64,000 bases of DNA from Dendrocalamus latiflorus (Eukaryota > Streptophyta > Magnoliopsida > Poales > Poaceae), in NCBI GenBank assembly GCA_017311315.1, contig CM029642.1:14463624-14527623 (forward strand). The letters are read 5' to 3'. Each line of letters begins with the position of its first letter. Positions within the stretch are counted from its first letter, which is position 1. This document shows, piece after piece, positions 22,201 to 32,425 of the stretch. Under the pieces are notes generated by a model. That model was not told where the DNA came from. It did not search any database and saw nothing but the letters and a program-made list of their open reading frames with translations. The translations under genes and the position numbers were made by a program.

Positions 22201-24508
22201 AATTTAGCCTAGCTATGAATGAAGATACATAAAATATGATAATGGGATTATTAGAGATTCAAATTTGAATTAAATACCATATATGAATAGATATTGAGCC
22301 CTTGCTATTTATCTTAATCTAATTAATAAGTAAAAGCCTATATCAGAGACTATTCTAAAAACTTAATAAAAATATCCAAGTGTTATAATACCTTCGACTA
22401 AAAGATTTATAGAATAAGTACAGATCTCATCCATCAGTCCAGTTTGCCTTTACCATAACCTGAGTTACAAGGAATACCTACCCAGCCAGACTCGCACTTC
22501 GATACATAAGTCTAACCTAACTCATGGAACTTCCTTGATAAATAACAAAATAATAAAAAGAGATTATTAATAAAAAGATCAAGTTATCGTATGCTATTAC
22601 CAACCTTGCCTCAAATCACCGAATCACCCATTAACTCGTAACAAAACTAAATTGAGTTTATTCGGATTTATTTGGATCTTTTTGAGTTATTTGCTTTATT
22701 TGGATTCAGTCGTTTGTCACGTAATTAGAAATCGTGAGTCGTGAAGATTCAATGGATCAAGCGAGATCAAGCTCGAAGTGAAGATAGAGACCAAAAGCTC
22801 AAGAGAAAGCATTGTGTGAGCTCAAGACAGCGGTAAACCGCGCCAGGCAAGTCAATACTTTGATCATGTTGAACCTACGTTTTCTGCAAATTACGTTTGT
22901 TTAAATTATCAAATTGCATGCTGTTATGTTATATGCAAATACATGCTAATTTAAGATTCTAGTTATATCCCATTGTGTACTTGGTTAATATTGCCCCTCC
23001 TTTGAAATATTTGAACATGTGAACATTGTCGCCCTAGCACAAATTATAATAGTAACCTTTCAAAAATAAGTCTGTAATTATATGCCATGCGTAGTATTGC
23101 TTAGATACTCATGGGCGCGAGAGCGCCCAAGCATCACTTTTAATCCTGAGAAAAATTGGTTGGGCAGTCATGGTGGTAATGACTGGTGTATGTTGGATAT
23201 GGTTATTTTATATTCCCCAAAACCTCGAATTGCTTATTTATCTGGGCGGATGGTTTGGGGGTATGGTGCAGTGGTGCACGAGAGTGTGATTTGTGGTAGA
23301 ACCGCCCAGATACCACTAAGGACTGAATCTTGTCATGCCAACCCGTGTAAAACAGTACAACCACACGTCTGTAAAATACAACTTGGCTAAGTAAACTTAT
23401 CGAAATCCCGGACTCATCTCACTGGTAGTGGATTGATGGGGTTATGCTATGGCAAGGGGGCCTGAAGGGACACCAGTGGAGGGTGAAGTTTTCCCGCTTT
23501 CCTAACGTTGCGGGAAGTAGGAGCCCGAGCTGCGTTAGAGTCTGGGGAAAACATCCCGCGCACAGATGGGACCCATCGCAAATGGGCGGTCACCCATAAT
23601 GTGAGATGGGAGAAAGGATTAGATATTTTGAAAAGTCACTGTGATGGTCTGCTCAACCACACTTCTAAGGAATCGTGTGGGGTAATGAGTTGATTGTCTC
23701 TTGTGGTGAAAGTGTACAAACTCTGCAGAGTCAAAACTATTCGAATAGCCGTGCCCACGGTCAAGGGCAGACATGGGAACTTAACTGGATATAGTTCTGT
23801 TTTAAAAACATTGGAAACTGGGAATGGAAACTGGAAAGGCGAAGGACTGCCCTGGTTTGGAAATTGTCCTGGGTGTCGTCCCAGTGGTAAGTTAAGCGGC
23901 TATAACGCTGAAGAAATTGCTATATGGTGCAGATGCCATGTAACGGTGGATGGAATCTGAATCGATATTGATAATGCATCTCCTAGTACATTATGATTTG
24001 TTCCAAAATTGCTAAGTCATAGGGCTTGTTAATTAATTGTATTCAAAAGCACTCTATGCAAAATAAAATAACCCGAGCCTTCCTTTGATAAGCCATGCAT
24101 ACTATTTAATTACATTCTGTGTATTGGCTCGCGGAGCACGGGGTCGGAGTGCTCATGCTCGCTTTTGCGACAAAATTCAGAATCAAGAAATCAAATCACC
24201 TCGCCTCAACAACAAGATTGGACAAGCTGGCCGAGAAGATGAAGATGTCAAGGGCTAGGTCGCGAACCTCCAGTTGGCTGCCTGTGGGCATGTCCTGAAG
24301 GTCCCACCTGTGTGCTTCGTTCTTCCGCTGCTGCAATTTAATGATTTCGGCCTAATCGGCCCATGAGTAAGTTTACTATTACATTTACGCTTTCGCATGA
24401 TATGTATTTTGATATTCAGAACTGTAAACTGTGAGCACTATCTACTGATCCAGGGAATAGTGCAGTAAATCACAGAGGAATCCGGATGTTAATATCTGGG
24501 CTCCTACA
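19299..24508 (+). mobile_element. 5.2-kb LTR-like insertion (left arm only)
   Basis: Aligning with the right arm (38130 region) shows 5210 bases inserted in 'gtgctgtggtcgac'. The ends are TG...CA: the start reads TGTAACATCCTGAAAG and the end GGGCTCCTACA. The flanks are CTGTG and TTGTG, a five-base duplication with one mismatch. No second copy of either end, no primer-binding site and no gag or pol were found inside, so it looks like one very long solo LTR, as in Tat-type gypsy elements, or a non-autonomous element. The interior has a GC-rich 19850-20900 section, then AT-rich sequence, then a section (23080-23960) with short ORFs. A tRNA-like A/B-box segment lies at 20905-20970. Confidence 0.65.
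20905..20970 (+). repeat. tRNA-like A/B-box segment in the LTR-like insertion
   Basis: GACCGAGTGGCTAGC resembles a pol III A box and GGTTCGATTCC is a good B box, about 30 bases apart. The sequence does not fold into a full tRNA by eye and no acceptor pairing was found. It may be a SINE head or a tRNA relic. Confidence 0.4.
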
Positions 24509-25057
24509 TTGTGGTCGACAAATCTTAGTCGGTGATGTGGTCGACAAGGCATAGTTGAAACCGTGGTCGAAGGAGTAGCCGAAGCCATGGTCGAAGGAGC
24601 GATGTGTTGCAGCAGACGTGTGAGGCCTATCACTATAGCAGTCGATGGTTGTTGTAGCAGACGTGTGCACTGGTTGTAGTCGAAGACCTGGTTGAAGCTA
24701 CGGTCGAAGGCATGGTTGATGCGTGGTCGAAGACACGATCGCAGCTACAGTAAGACAATCGGTGCTTTAATGCTGCTAGTACATTTACCAAAAATATTCT
24801 CTACAAAGATGTCCTTACGTCCTAGATGTTTTGTGTATTTTATTTTTGATCATGTTGCACAAGAAACAATGTCAGCTAGTAAACATGAACATCTATTTCT
24901 AATTTAATTTGTTTATGAGTTTGTACATGTGTGCTTTACTTGATACATGTTTTTCGAAAGATAAAATTGATGCTTAATATTTAGTTTGGGATCATCGTTT
25001 GATAATATAAATCACCTTCATTTGGTACTCCGTTGCAATGTATGGATATCTTACTAG

Positions 25058-25450
25058 TATGTATATATATACGTGTATATATGTACATACATATATAAGC
25101 CTCAAGTAGTTCATCGCTTTACTTAAGTCAATGTATAAGCCACAAGCTTTGAGCTATGCACCAGAAGCATAAGACACGGCCAACAAGAAGAATAACCACT
25201 TACAAATTTACAACAGTTCTCCTGAAGTAGTACAATAAGGTTTATTGATAAAGATTGAAGCAGCCAAGGAACGATTCGGTTTATTGATAAAGATTGAAGC
25301 GGCCGAGGAACGATTGGTGGATCGATCATCACTCTCTTCATCATGATCAATTCTGCAGCGTTCTAACCGTAGTGCAATAGCGCATCAAGAGCTTTTGGTC
25401 TAGTTCCATTCATTCTAGTCTACCTTACTGGTCTAGTTCGAGTGATACCA
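25058..25450. other. Gene-free interval before the solo LTR (left)
   Basis: It begins with TATATG microsatellite, then holds two near-identical 34-base copies around 25239-25310 ('ggtttattgataaagattga' repeated). No gene seen. Mirror in the right arm at 37199-37586. Confidence 0.4.
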
Positions 25451-25815
25451 TGGAAGAGCTCAGGGTGTAGCGGAGACTCCGGAGGGGATATCGGTGGAAG
25501 ACGCCCTGGCGGCGGGGCTGCAGCCCTTGGCGGCGTGAGGGAGCCGTGAGAGCTCCGGCAGAAGACGCGCGGGAAGTAGATGGGAAAGATTTCCAGGTAA
25601 GCCCTGCAACGATAGTTGCCTTGCTTGTTTATTTCCATGCCAGTTGGAGTCTATTTATCCTCCCCTAACAAGCAATCTAAATCCTACTCTGTTACGGATA
25701 GAAAAGGGAAATAACCCTAATGAAGATAGATCTATGGCCTAAGGCCCCCTAATGACCGGTTGTTGCTCCTCCCTGCGCGCGCGGCCTGCGCGTGTATGTG
25801 ATGCCGGTCATAACA
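25451..25815 (-). mobile_element. Solo LTR of the chromovirus (left arm)
   Basis: 365 bp, TG...CA on the minus strand, flanked by the same five-base duplication (TACCA at 25446-25450 and 25816-25820) as the full element in the right arm. It shares some variants with the right 5' LTR and one with the right 3' LTR, as expected of an LTR-LTR recombinant. It shows that this site once held a full element. Confidence 0.97.
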
Positions 25816-25820
25816 TACCA

Positions 25821-27341
25821 CTAGCTCAATGTTTGTCCTCAACTGTTTATAAGCTTTGTTCATATTGACTTCTAAAAACTGCTTTTATACGGTAAATGAC
25901 TTTTTTTATAGTACCTAACTTTCAAACGAAGTGTCTTTTTAAGATAGCGTCTACTAGTCGATTATTACACACTGTGGTGACTTTATTTATATCGGTCAAA
26001 ATCGCACATAAGTTTCTGTTTCTATATGGCTCTCTACAAATTGTTACTATTTATAAGTCAAAACTAAAAGCCATTAGTAAAAACCAATATAAACAGAGAG
26101 ATAGAATCTGTTGCGGAGGAGATGAGTGTATATGAAATGTAACAATTCGGACAAAGCTTGCAATGCTAAACAATTTATTGCACCAAACATTTGACTTAAT
26201 ATTTGGTCTACATGTACAAAAACATTACATTATTGAAACCCTGACAGACCGTCCATCAGCCCATGATTCAAGGTCCAACAACCGAAGAGGCCCCTTAACC
26301 GATGGGGCTGAGCCACTGCAGTAATGAGCCAACCAAAGCAACACTATAGATCTGACGCTGAGCATCGAAGCCCCGGCCCGGAATCTGACGCTGAACAAGC
26401 TCAAACTGCTGCAGATCACCAGAAATTGATTTAGAGGAGAAATGCATGACAAGATGACAAGCTAATCCCATTGCAGTACGGCTTGGCCATCTCTCCCGAT
26501 ATATATTGGGTTGTCTCCATAGCTCTTTTTCTTACTGTGATTCAATTGTGAGACTTTGGAGAGAAACAAAGCCAGGTTCATGTTCAAACACAAACAATTT
26601 TCATTCAATATACTTGCAACTAGTTTTCCAAGAGCTACCTTTTGCATCAATTCGTCAACTACGATCGATGGGCTTTCGTTCACCGATTTCCTTGCACCAC
26701 CTATTGACTGAATGGTTTCAAACTTTCAACCAGAAATATGCCGTCATAACCAATCGAAACAAGAACAGCCACGGAGAACAAGAAAACACTTACGTGGCTG
26801 TCTCTATATTGTTGAGAACTGAATATTAAATGTTTTTGATGCTCTATATTGTTGTTAGTGTCTTGGGTAAGAATTCAGCATTCCTGAGAAATATTCTTGG
26901 TAGCATCAGAGGTGGCATGGTGCTGCAGTGCAATAGGACAGTAGTATAAATGACATGTTCATTCTTGATCTCAACTTCTATTACTACCTACCGCTCTTTT
27001 AGGTAGTTCTGCAATTGTTTGCTTGCAAAACTCAAGCTTGTGTGATCCAGAAGAGGCAGATGTTTGCTCAATTTCCTCTTTTTCTTTTTTAGGGACTTTT
27101 TTTTCGAGGAACGCTCAATTTCCTCGTCACCGTCATGTAGGATGAAAGAGCAGAAAATGCAATGAAGTATATGAATGTACCCCACACAAATGACAAGTTC
27201 TAAGCAATCAATACCTTAAAGAAGTTCTTGCTATGTAGAATGTACTATCTGCATAACCAGGGTGTAAAGGAGGATTAGAAAGACAGCATCTGCATCTGCA
27301 TCTGCATGCATGCTCCCATATACTAGTCTAAAATTTCTCAT
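25821..27341. other. Intergenic interval with repeat R copy B (left)
   Basis: An AT-rich dispersed repeat (25860-26130) precedes a diverged repeat R copy (about 26405-26660), then AT-rich sequence to 27341. Short ORFs here (for example 26506-26829) are conserved with the right arm only because the arms are near-identical; none shows a recognisable domain. Confidence 0.4.
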
Positions 27342-27746
27342 TTAAAATTTTCCCTCTGCTGAGATCAATCGAGCCTGAAGATTCGCACGATGCTGCCCCA
27401 CCCTGTTCTGCATCTCCTCGATTTTTCTCGGATTTTTCCCCGGCGTTTTAACTGGTGAAAGAGGCGAGACAGTGCGATAACTCCCCGGACGTAACCACCA
27501 TGAACGCCCGGAAGATGGACATCCGATCGTGTGGGGCCGAATCTTTTTGTCCACAACGCCCCATGGGCCTCGCTTATCTCCACTCCGCTTGACGAGCGAA
27601 CCGAGCGGCCGCGCTGCCGCCAAGTACTCGCCAGTACGGCGGCACAGCTTCTCCATGCACATGGGCCGTAGGCGCCAGCGCCGGAGTCCAGGAAGGCGCG
27701 GGTGGTAGCGAGGCGGTCGAGTATCGATGGGGATAGAGGTGGGCAT
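27342..27746 (-). CDS. Unrecognised GC-rich ORF, 134 codons (left)
   Basis: An open frame of 134 codons, GC-rich against AT-rich surroundings, identical to the frame at 30120-30524 in the other arm. A second, overlapping frame of 136 codons is also open, so it is unclear which, if either, is used. The protein is basic (Arg/Lys-rich) and Pro-rich, with no signal peptide or domain that I recognise. High local GC at the 5' end of a frame is common in grass first exons, but also common by chance. I do not assign a function. Confidence 0.25.
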   Translation of the reverse strand: MPTSIPIDTRPPRYHPRLPGLRRWRLRPMCMEKLCRRTGEYLAAARPLGSLVKRSGDKRGPWGVVDKKIRPHTIGCPSSGRSWWLRPGSYRTVSPLSPVKTPGKNPRKIEEMQNRVGQHRANLQARLISAEGKF

Positions 27747-28117
27747 TCGGTACGGCTTGGCTCACCGTGCTTCATTCCGCGTCATGCCATGCCGGCTCGG
27801 TCCGATCATTCCATTATGCCGTGCCATGCTGGCCCACCTCGTCTTCGGTCAGGCCTAGGTACGGCCTAAAACCCATCGTGCTGACGTTCGTACTGTGCTA
27901 GCACAAGCTCAACCCGAAGTAACTATACACGATAAAGTCAGCGACGACGATAGTGGTGGCGACCGTCATCTTCATTTTTCTCGTACCCGTTTCGTTAGAA
28001 ATTAGTTAAAATTGAATTAGTTGTGTAAAAACATGGCAAGTAAAGATGTAAATATTTTGGAGGAAGTATAATTCCCTTGATATTTTAAAGATACAATGTT
28101 ACTGTCTTGTTAAAAAA
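27747..28117. other. Inner edge of the left arm
   Basis: Contains 'tagaggtgggcattcggtac' and, about 90 bp away, an inverted 'gcccacctcg', possibly the ends of a small hAT-type MITE, not proven. It then runs AT-rich into the gap. No gene. Mirror at 29751-30119. Confidence 0.35.
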
Positions 28118-28217
28118 NNNNNNNNNNNNNNNNNNNNNNNNNNNNNNNNNNNNNNNNNNNNNNNNNNNNNNNNNNNNNNNNNNNNNNNNNNNNNNNNNNN
28201 NNNNNNNNNNNNNNNNN
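28118..28217. other. Assembly gap of 100 N
   Basis: Exactly 100 N, the conventional filler for a gap of unknown size. It lies immediately at the inner end of the left arm: the last bases before it pair with 29751 of the right arm up to a poly(A/T) run. Linkage and orientation of the two sides therefore rest on scaffolding rather than on continuous sequence. Confidence 0.99.
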
Positions 28218-29750
28218 AAACCCATCGATGATCGATGGTAGATGAATAATTCATCCCGAAGCAGCACTTTGGCAGATTTTTTCTAACTACGTATCAAAAT
28301 CATTCATGTTTGAACAATAGCGTTTTGTTTCTGTTCAAAATCTCACAACTGAATCGCAACAAAGGAGATACTAGAAGAGCTAGCTATGGAGACAATGCAA
28401 TAAACATATAGATAGAGATGGCCATACCATACCACATGGCAAAATATTTATATATGATACTGCAGTGATTGATGTCACACGTACTACATGTAACATTAAT
28501 TGGTGCATTATATGCATGAAGTTCTCTTTAAATAAATATGTTTGGATTAGAGCGGTGTTTTAATCTTTTCATCCAGATGACAGGAGGTACGGTTTAGAGT
28601 TTTAATATTATAAGTTTTATTTTAAGGTTTTTATCTTTTTGACCTTATGGAGATTTTATTCCTAGTTTGTTCTAACTTTTTTGAAACAAAAGATTTTGTT
28701 GTTGTTGTTGGGTTTATAAAGTGGAAAGAAAAGCATGATCCATGCAAATAAAGTGCATTTCTATTTCACAGTACACTTCTAGGAAGTGTGTTCAACGTTG
28801 CGATTTAGTCCTGTAGAAATGACGGGATAAGGTGAAAAAAAAAGGAAACATCATAGGGTTGCAGAATTACTGAAACTACAAACACACGGCATCTTTTCAG
28901 CAATGAATCGACCGGGAAACAGTCCCATCAAACTGAGTAATAAGTAACAGGAGCTCATTATTTTCTCATGTTTTTTTAAACAAGTACATCACGAAATGAG
29001 ATGAACATTGCCTACACTGCTCACTAGTGATGGAAGGGATTTGCGCCGGACTGAACAGGATGCATGTTCGGACACCAATACGTTCAAGCAGTGGCGGAAT
29101 CAAGATTTTATTATGTCTCAGATTTAGTGGTGGAATGATCTAGGCTATCTGAGCTGAAACATGAAAATATTATCCAGACTAAACTGAATTTATCTGAGCT
29201 ATACACTGTATATTTTTCCACATCTCAGGCTAAAGCCTACCCTGCCCGAGGTGTGGCTCCGACCCTGCATTCAAGGAAATTTCTGAACTAAGCACTCGGT
29301 GTAAAATGATATATTTGCTATCATGTCAAACATAATTGACTAACCCATCCAGAAGAGTAGCTCATAGCTAGCCATTTCTAAGTATGTTGAATCAAAATCA
29401 TTTATATTTGAACAAGAAGCTGGCTTTGTTTATCTCCAAAATCTCACAACTGGTCACAATAGGAGATCCATGAAAGAGTTATGGAGACCATCCGTAGACA
29501 TGACCATACCATGCGATGGTTAGCTTGTGAATTGTCATGCATTTCTGCTCAACTGAAATCGCGTACGTGGTGACTGTTTTTTAAGACGACGTTTGGCGGT
29601 AACTTATTGGGCTATACTTGCACTAGTTAGATTATACATGTTTGAGTAGACACTATGTACGTATATTGTTATAGTTAGTATATACGTATATTGACATATT
29701 GTTACTGTACTCTTTTCGTTACTTGGGAAACCTATTTTGGGACGTAAGGT
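28218..29750. other. Central unpaired spacer with two repeat R copies
   Basis: This is the only stretch inside the palindrome with no counterpart in the other arm. It contains two diverged copies of repeat R in the same orientation (about 28265-28445 and 29370-29560), sharing 'atcaaaatcatt', 'tttgaacaa' and 'atctcacaactg'. A segment at 29090-29270 begins GTGGCGGAATCAAGAT, similar to the hAT end at 926, with an inverted partner 'ggtgtggctccgaccctgc', possibly a related hAT MITE. No gene seen. Confidence 0.5.
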
Positions 29751-30119
29751 TTTTAACAAGACAGTAACATTGTATCTTTAAAATATCAAGGGAATTATAC
29801 TTCCTCCAAAATATTTACATCTTTACTTGCCATGTTTTTACACAACTAATTCAATTTTAACTAATTTCTAACGAAACGGGTACGAGAAAAATGAAGATGA
29901 CGGTCGCCACCACTATCGTCGTCGCTGACTTTATCGTGTATAGTTACTTCGGGTTGAGCTTGTGCTAGCACAGTACGAACGTCAGCACGATGGGTTTTAG
30001 GCCGTACCTAGGCCTGACCGAAGACGAGGTGGGCCAGCATGGCACGGCATAATGGAATGATCGGACCGAGCCGGCATGGCATGACGCGGAATGAAGCACG
30101 GTGAGCCAAGCCGTACCGA

Positions 30120-30524
30120 ATGCCCACCTCTATCCCCATCGATACTCGACCGCCTCGCTACCACCCGCGCCTTCCTGGACTCCGGCGCTGGCGCCTACGG
30201 CCCATGTGCATGGAGAAGCTGTGCCGCCGTACTGGCGAGTACTTGGCGGCAGCGCGGCCGCTCGGTTCGCTCGTCAAGCGGAGTGGAGATAAGCGAGGCC
30301 CATGGGGCGTTGTGGACAAAAAGATTCGGCCCCACACGATCGGATGTCCATCTTCCGGGCGTTCATGGTGGTTACGTCCGGGGAGTTATCGCACTGTCTC
30401 GCCTCTTTCACCAGTTAAAACGCCGGGGAAAAATCCGAGAAAAATCGAGGAGATGCAGAACAGGGTGGGGCAGCATCGTGCGAATCTTCAGGCTCGATTG
30501 ATCTCAGCAGAGGGAAAATTTTAA
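30120..30524 (+). CDS. Unrecognised GC-rich ORF, 134 codons (right)
   Basis: Mirror of 27342-27746 with the same 134-residue translation. A 136-codon frame overlaps it (30091-30501). Conservation between arms carries little weight because the whole arms are alike. No domain recognised, so a chance ORF in a GC-rich patch is a real alternative. Confidence 0.25.
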   Translation: MPTSIPIDTRPPRYHPRLPGLRRWRLRPMCMEKLCRRTGEYLAAARPLGSLVKRSGDKRGPWGVVDKKIRPHTIGCPSSGRSWWLRPGSYRTVSPLSPVKTPGKNPRKIEEMQNRVGQHRANLQARLISAEGKF

Positions 30525-32041
30525 ATGAGAAATTTTAGACTAGTATATGGGAGCATGCATGCAGATGCAGATGCAGATGCTGTCTTTCTAATCCTCCTTT
30601 ACACCCTGGTTATGCAGATAGTACATTCTACATAGCAAGAACTTCTTTAAGGTATTGATTGCTTAGAACTTGTCATTTGTGTGGGGTACATTCATATACT
30701 TCATTGCATTTTCTGCTCTTTCATCCTACATGACGGTGACGAGGAAATTGAGCGTTCCTCGAAAAAAAAGTCCCTAAAAAAGAAAAAGAGGAAATTGAGC
30801 AAACATCTGCCTCTTCTGGATCACACAAGCTTGAGTTTTGCAAGCAAACAATTGCAGAACTACCTAAAAGAGCGGTAGGTAGTAATAGAAGTTGAGATCA
30901 AGAATGAACATGTCATTTATACTACTGTCCTATTGCACTGCAGCACCATGCCACCTCTGATGCTACCAAGAATATTTCTCAGGAATGCTGAATTCTTACC
31001 CAAGACACTAACAACAATATAGAGCATCAAAAACATTTAATATTCAGTTCTCAACAATATAGAGACAGCCACGTAAGTGTTTTCTTGTTCTCCGTGGCTG
31101 TTCTTGTTTCGATTGGTTATGACGGCATATTTCTGGTTGAAAGTTTGAAACCATTCAGTCAATAGGTGGTGCAAGGAAATCGGTGAACGAAAGCCCATCG
31201 ATCGTAGTTGACGAATTGATGCAAAAGGTAGCTCTTGGAAAACTAGTTGCAAGTATATTGAATGAAAATTGTTTGTGTTTGAACATGAACCTGGCTTTGT
31301 TTCTCTCCAAAGTCTCACAATTGAATCACAGTAAGAAAAAGAGCTATGGAGACAACCCAATATATATCGGGAGAGATGGCCAAGCCGTACTGCAATGGGA
31401 TTAGCTTGTCATCTTGTCATGCATTTCTCCTCTAAATCAATTTCTGGTGATCTGCAGCAGTTTGAGCTTGTTCAGCGTCAGATTCCGGGCCGGGCCTTCG
31501 ATGCTCAGCGTCAGATTATAGTGTTGCTTTGGTTGGCTCATTACTGCAGTGGCTCAGCCCCATCGGTTAAGGGGCCTCTTCGGTTGTTGGACCTTGAATC
31601 ATGGGCTGATGGACGGTCTGTCAGGGTTTCAATAATGTAATGTTTTTGTACATGTAGACCAAATATTAAGTCAAATGTTTGGTGCAATAAATTGTTTAGC
31701 ATTGCAAGCTTTGTCCGAATTGTTACATTTCATATACACTCATCTCCTCCGCAACAGATTCTATCTCTCTATTTATATTGGTTTTTACTAATGGCTTTTA
31801 GTTTTGACTTATAAATAGTAACAATTTGTAGAGAGCCATATAGAAATAGAAACTTATGTGCGATTTTGACCGATATAAATAAAGTCACCACAGTGTGTAA
31901 TAACGACTAGTAGACGCTATCTTAAAAAGACACTTCGTTTGAAAGTTAGGTACTATAAAAAAAGTCATTTACCGTATAAAAGCAGTTTTTAGAAGTCAAT
32001 ATGAACAGCTTATAAACAGTTGAGGACAAACATTGAGCTAG
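30525..32041. other. Intergenic interval with repeat R copy B (right)
   Basis: Mirror of 25821-27341. Repeat R copy B is at about 31225-31440. The short frame following it differs from the left arm by a small indel near 31513. No gene recognised. Confidence 0.4.
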
Positions 32042-32046
32042 TGGTA

Positions 32047-32411
32047 TGTTATGACCGGCATCACATACACGCGCAGGCCGCGCGTGCAGGGAGGAGCAAC
32101 AACCGGTCATTAGGGGGCCTTAGGCCATAGATCTATCTTCATTAGGGTTATTTCCCTTTTCTATCTGTAACAGAGTAGGATTTAGATTGCTTGTTAGGGG
32201 AGGATAAATAGACTCCAACTGGCATGGAAATAAACAAGCAAGGCAACTATCGTTGCAGGGCTTACCTGGAAATCTTTCCCATCTACTTCCCGCGCGTCTT
32301 CTGCCGGAGCTCTCACGGCTCCCTCACGCCGCCAAGGGCTGCAGCCCCGCCGCCAGGGCGTCTTCCACCGATATCCCCTCCGGAGTCTCCGCTACGCCCT
32401 GAGCTCTTCCA
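32047..32411 (+). repeat. Chromovirus 5' LTR
   Basis: 365 bp, from TGTTATGACC to CTCTTCCA. It differs from the 3' LTR at four positions (in the first 10 bases, near base 39, and in the 'aacaagcaagg' and 'ggctgcagcc' words). Confidence 0.97.
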
Positions 32412-32425
32412 ATCTGGTATCAGAG

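Larger units (their letters stand above)
14337..25057 (+). mobile_element. Helitron 2, composite gene-capturing element (left)
   Basis: The 5' end reads TCTCTACTAATATAACATGG and follows A (14336). The 3' end reads CCGTTGCAATGTATGG then ATATCTTACTAG, followed by T (25058), with a weak terminal hairpin. Both flanks are the same TATATG microsatellite, which supports these two ends as one insertion. Inside are a TBL-type gene fragment, a second Helitron 5' end at 16077, a GT14 fragment, long TGGTCGTAG/GAGTACTCG arrays, and a later 5.2 kb LTR-like insertion (19299-24508). Without the last, the element is about 5.5 kb, equal to the right copy (5529 bp). No Rep/helicase gene, so non-autonomous. Confidence 0.75.
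1..28117. repeat. Left arm of giant inverted repeat
   Basis: This arm is the reverse complement of 29751-54986. Base 1 pairs with 54986, and the inner end (28117) runs into the N gap. Pairing was read directly at many anchors: the NLR start codon (5835 with 49227), Helitron 1 ends (10194 with 46600), Helitron 2 ends (14337 with 43115, 25057 with 37587) and the innermost bases (28111 region with 29751 region). Translated ORFs of the two arms are mostly identical, so divergence is low apart from large insertions and deletions. The arm continues past the window start. It may be a real palindrome arm or a haplotig placed in inverted order. Confidence 0.97.
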
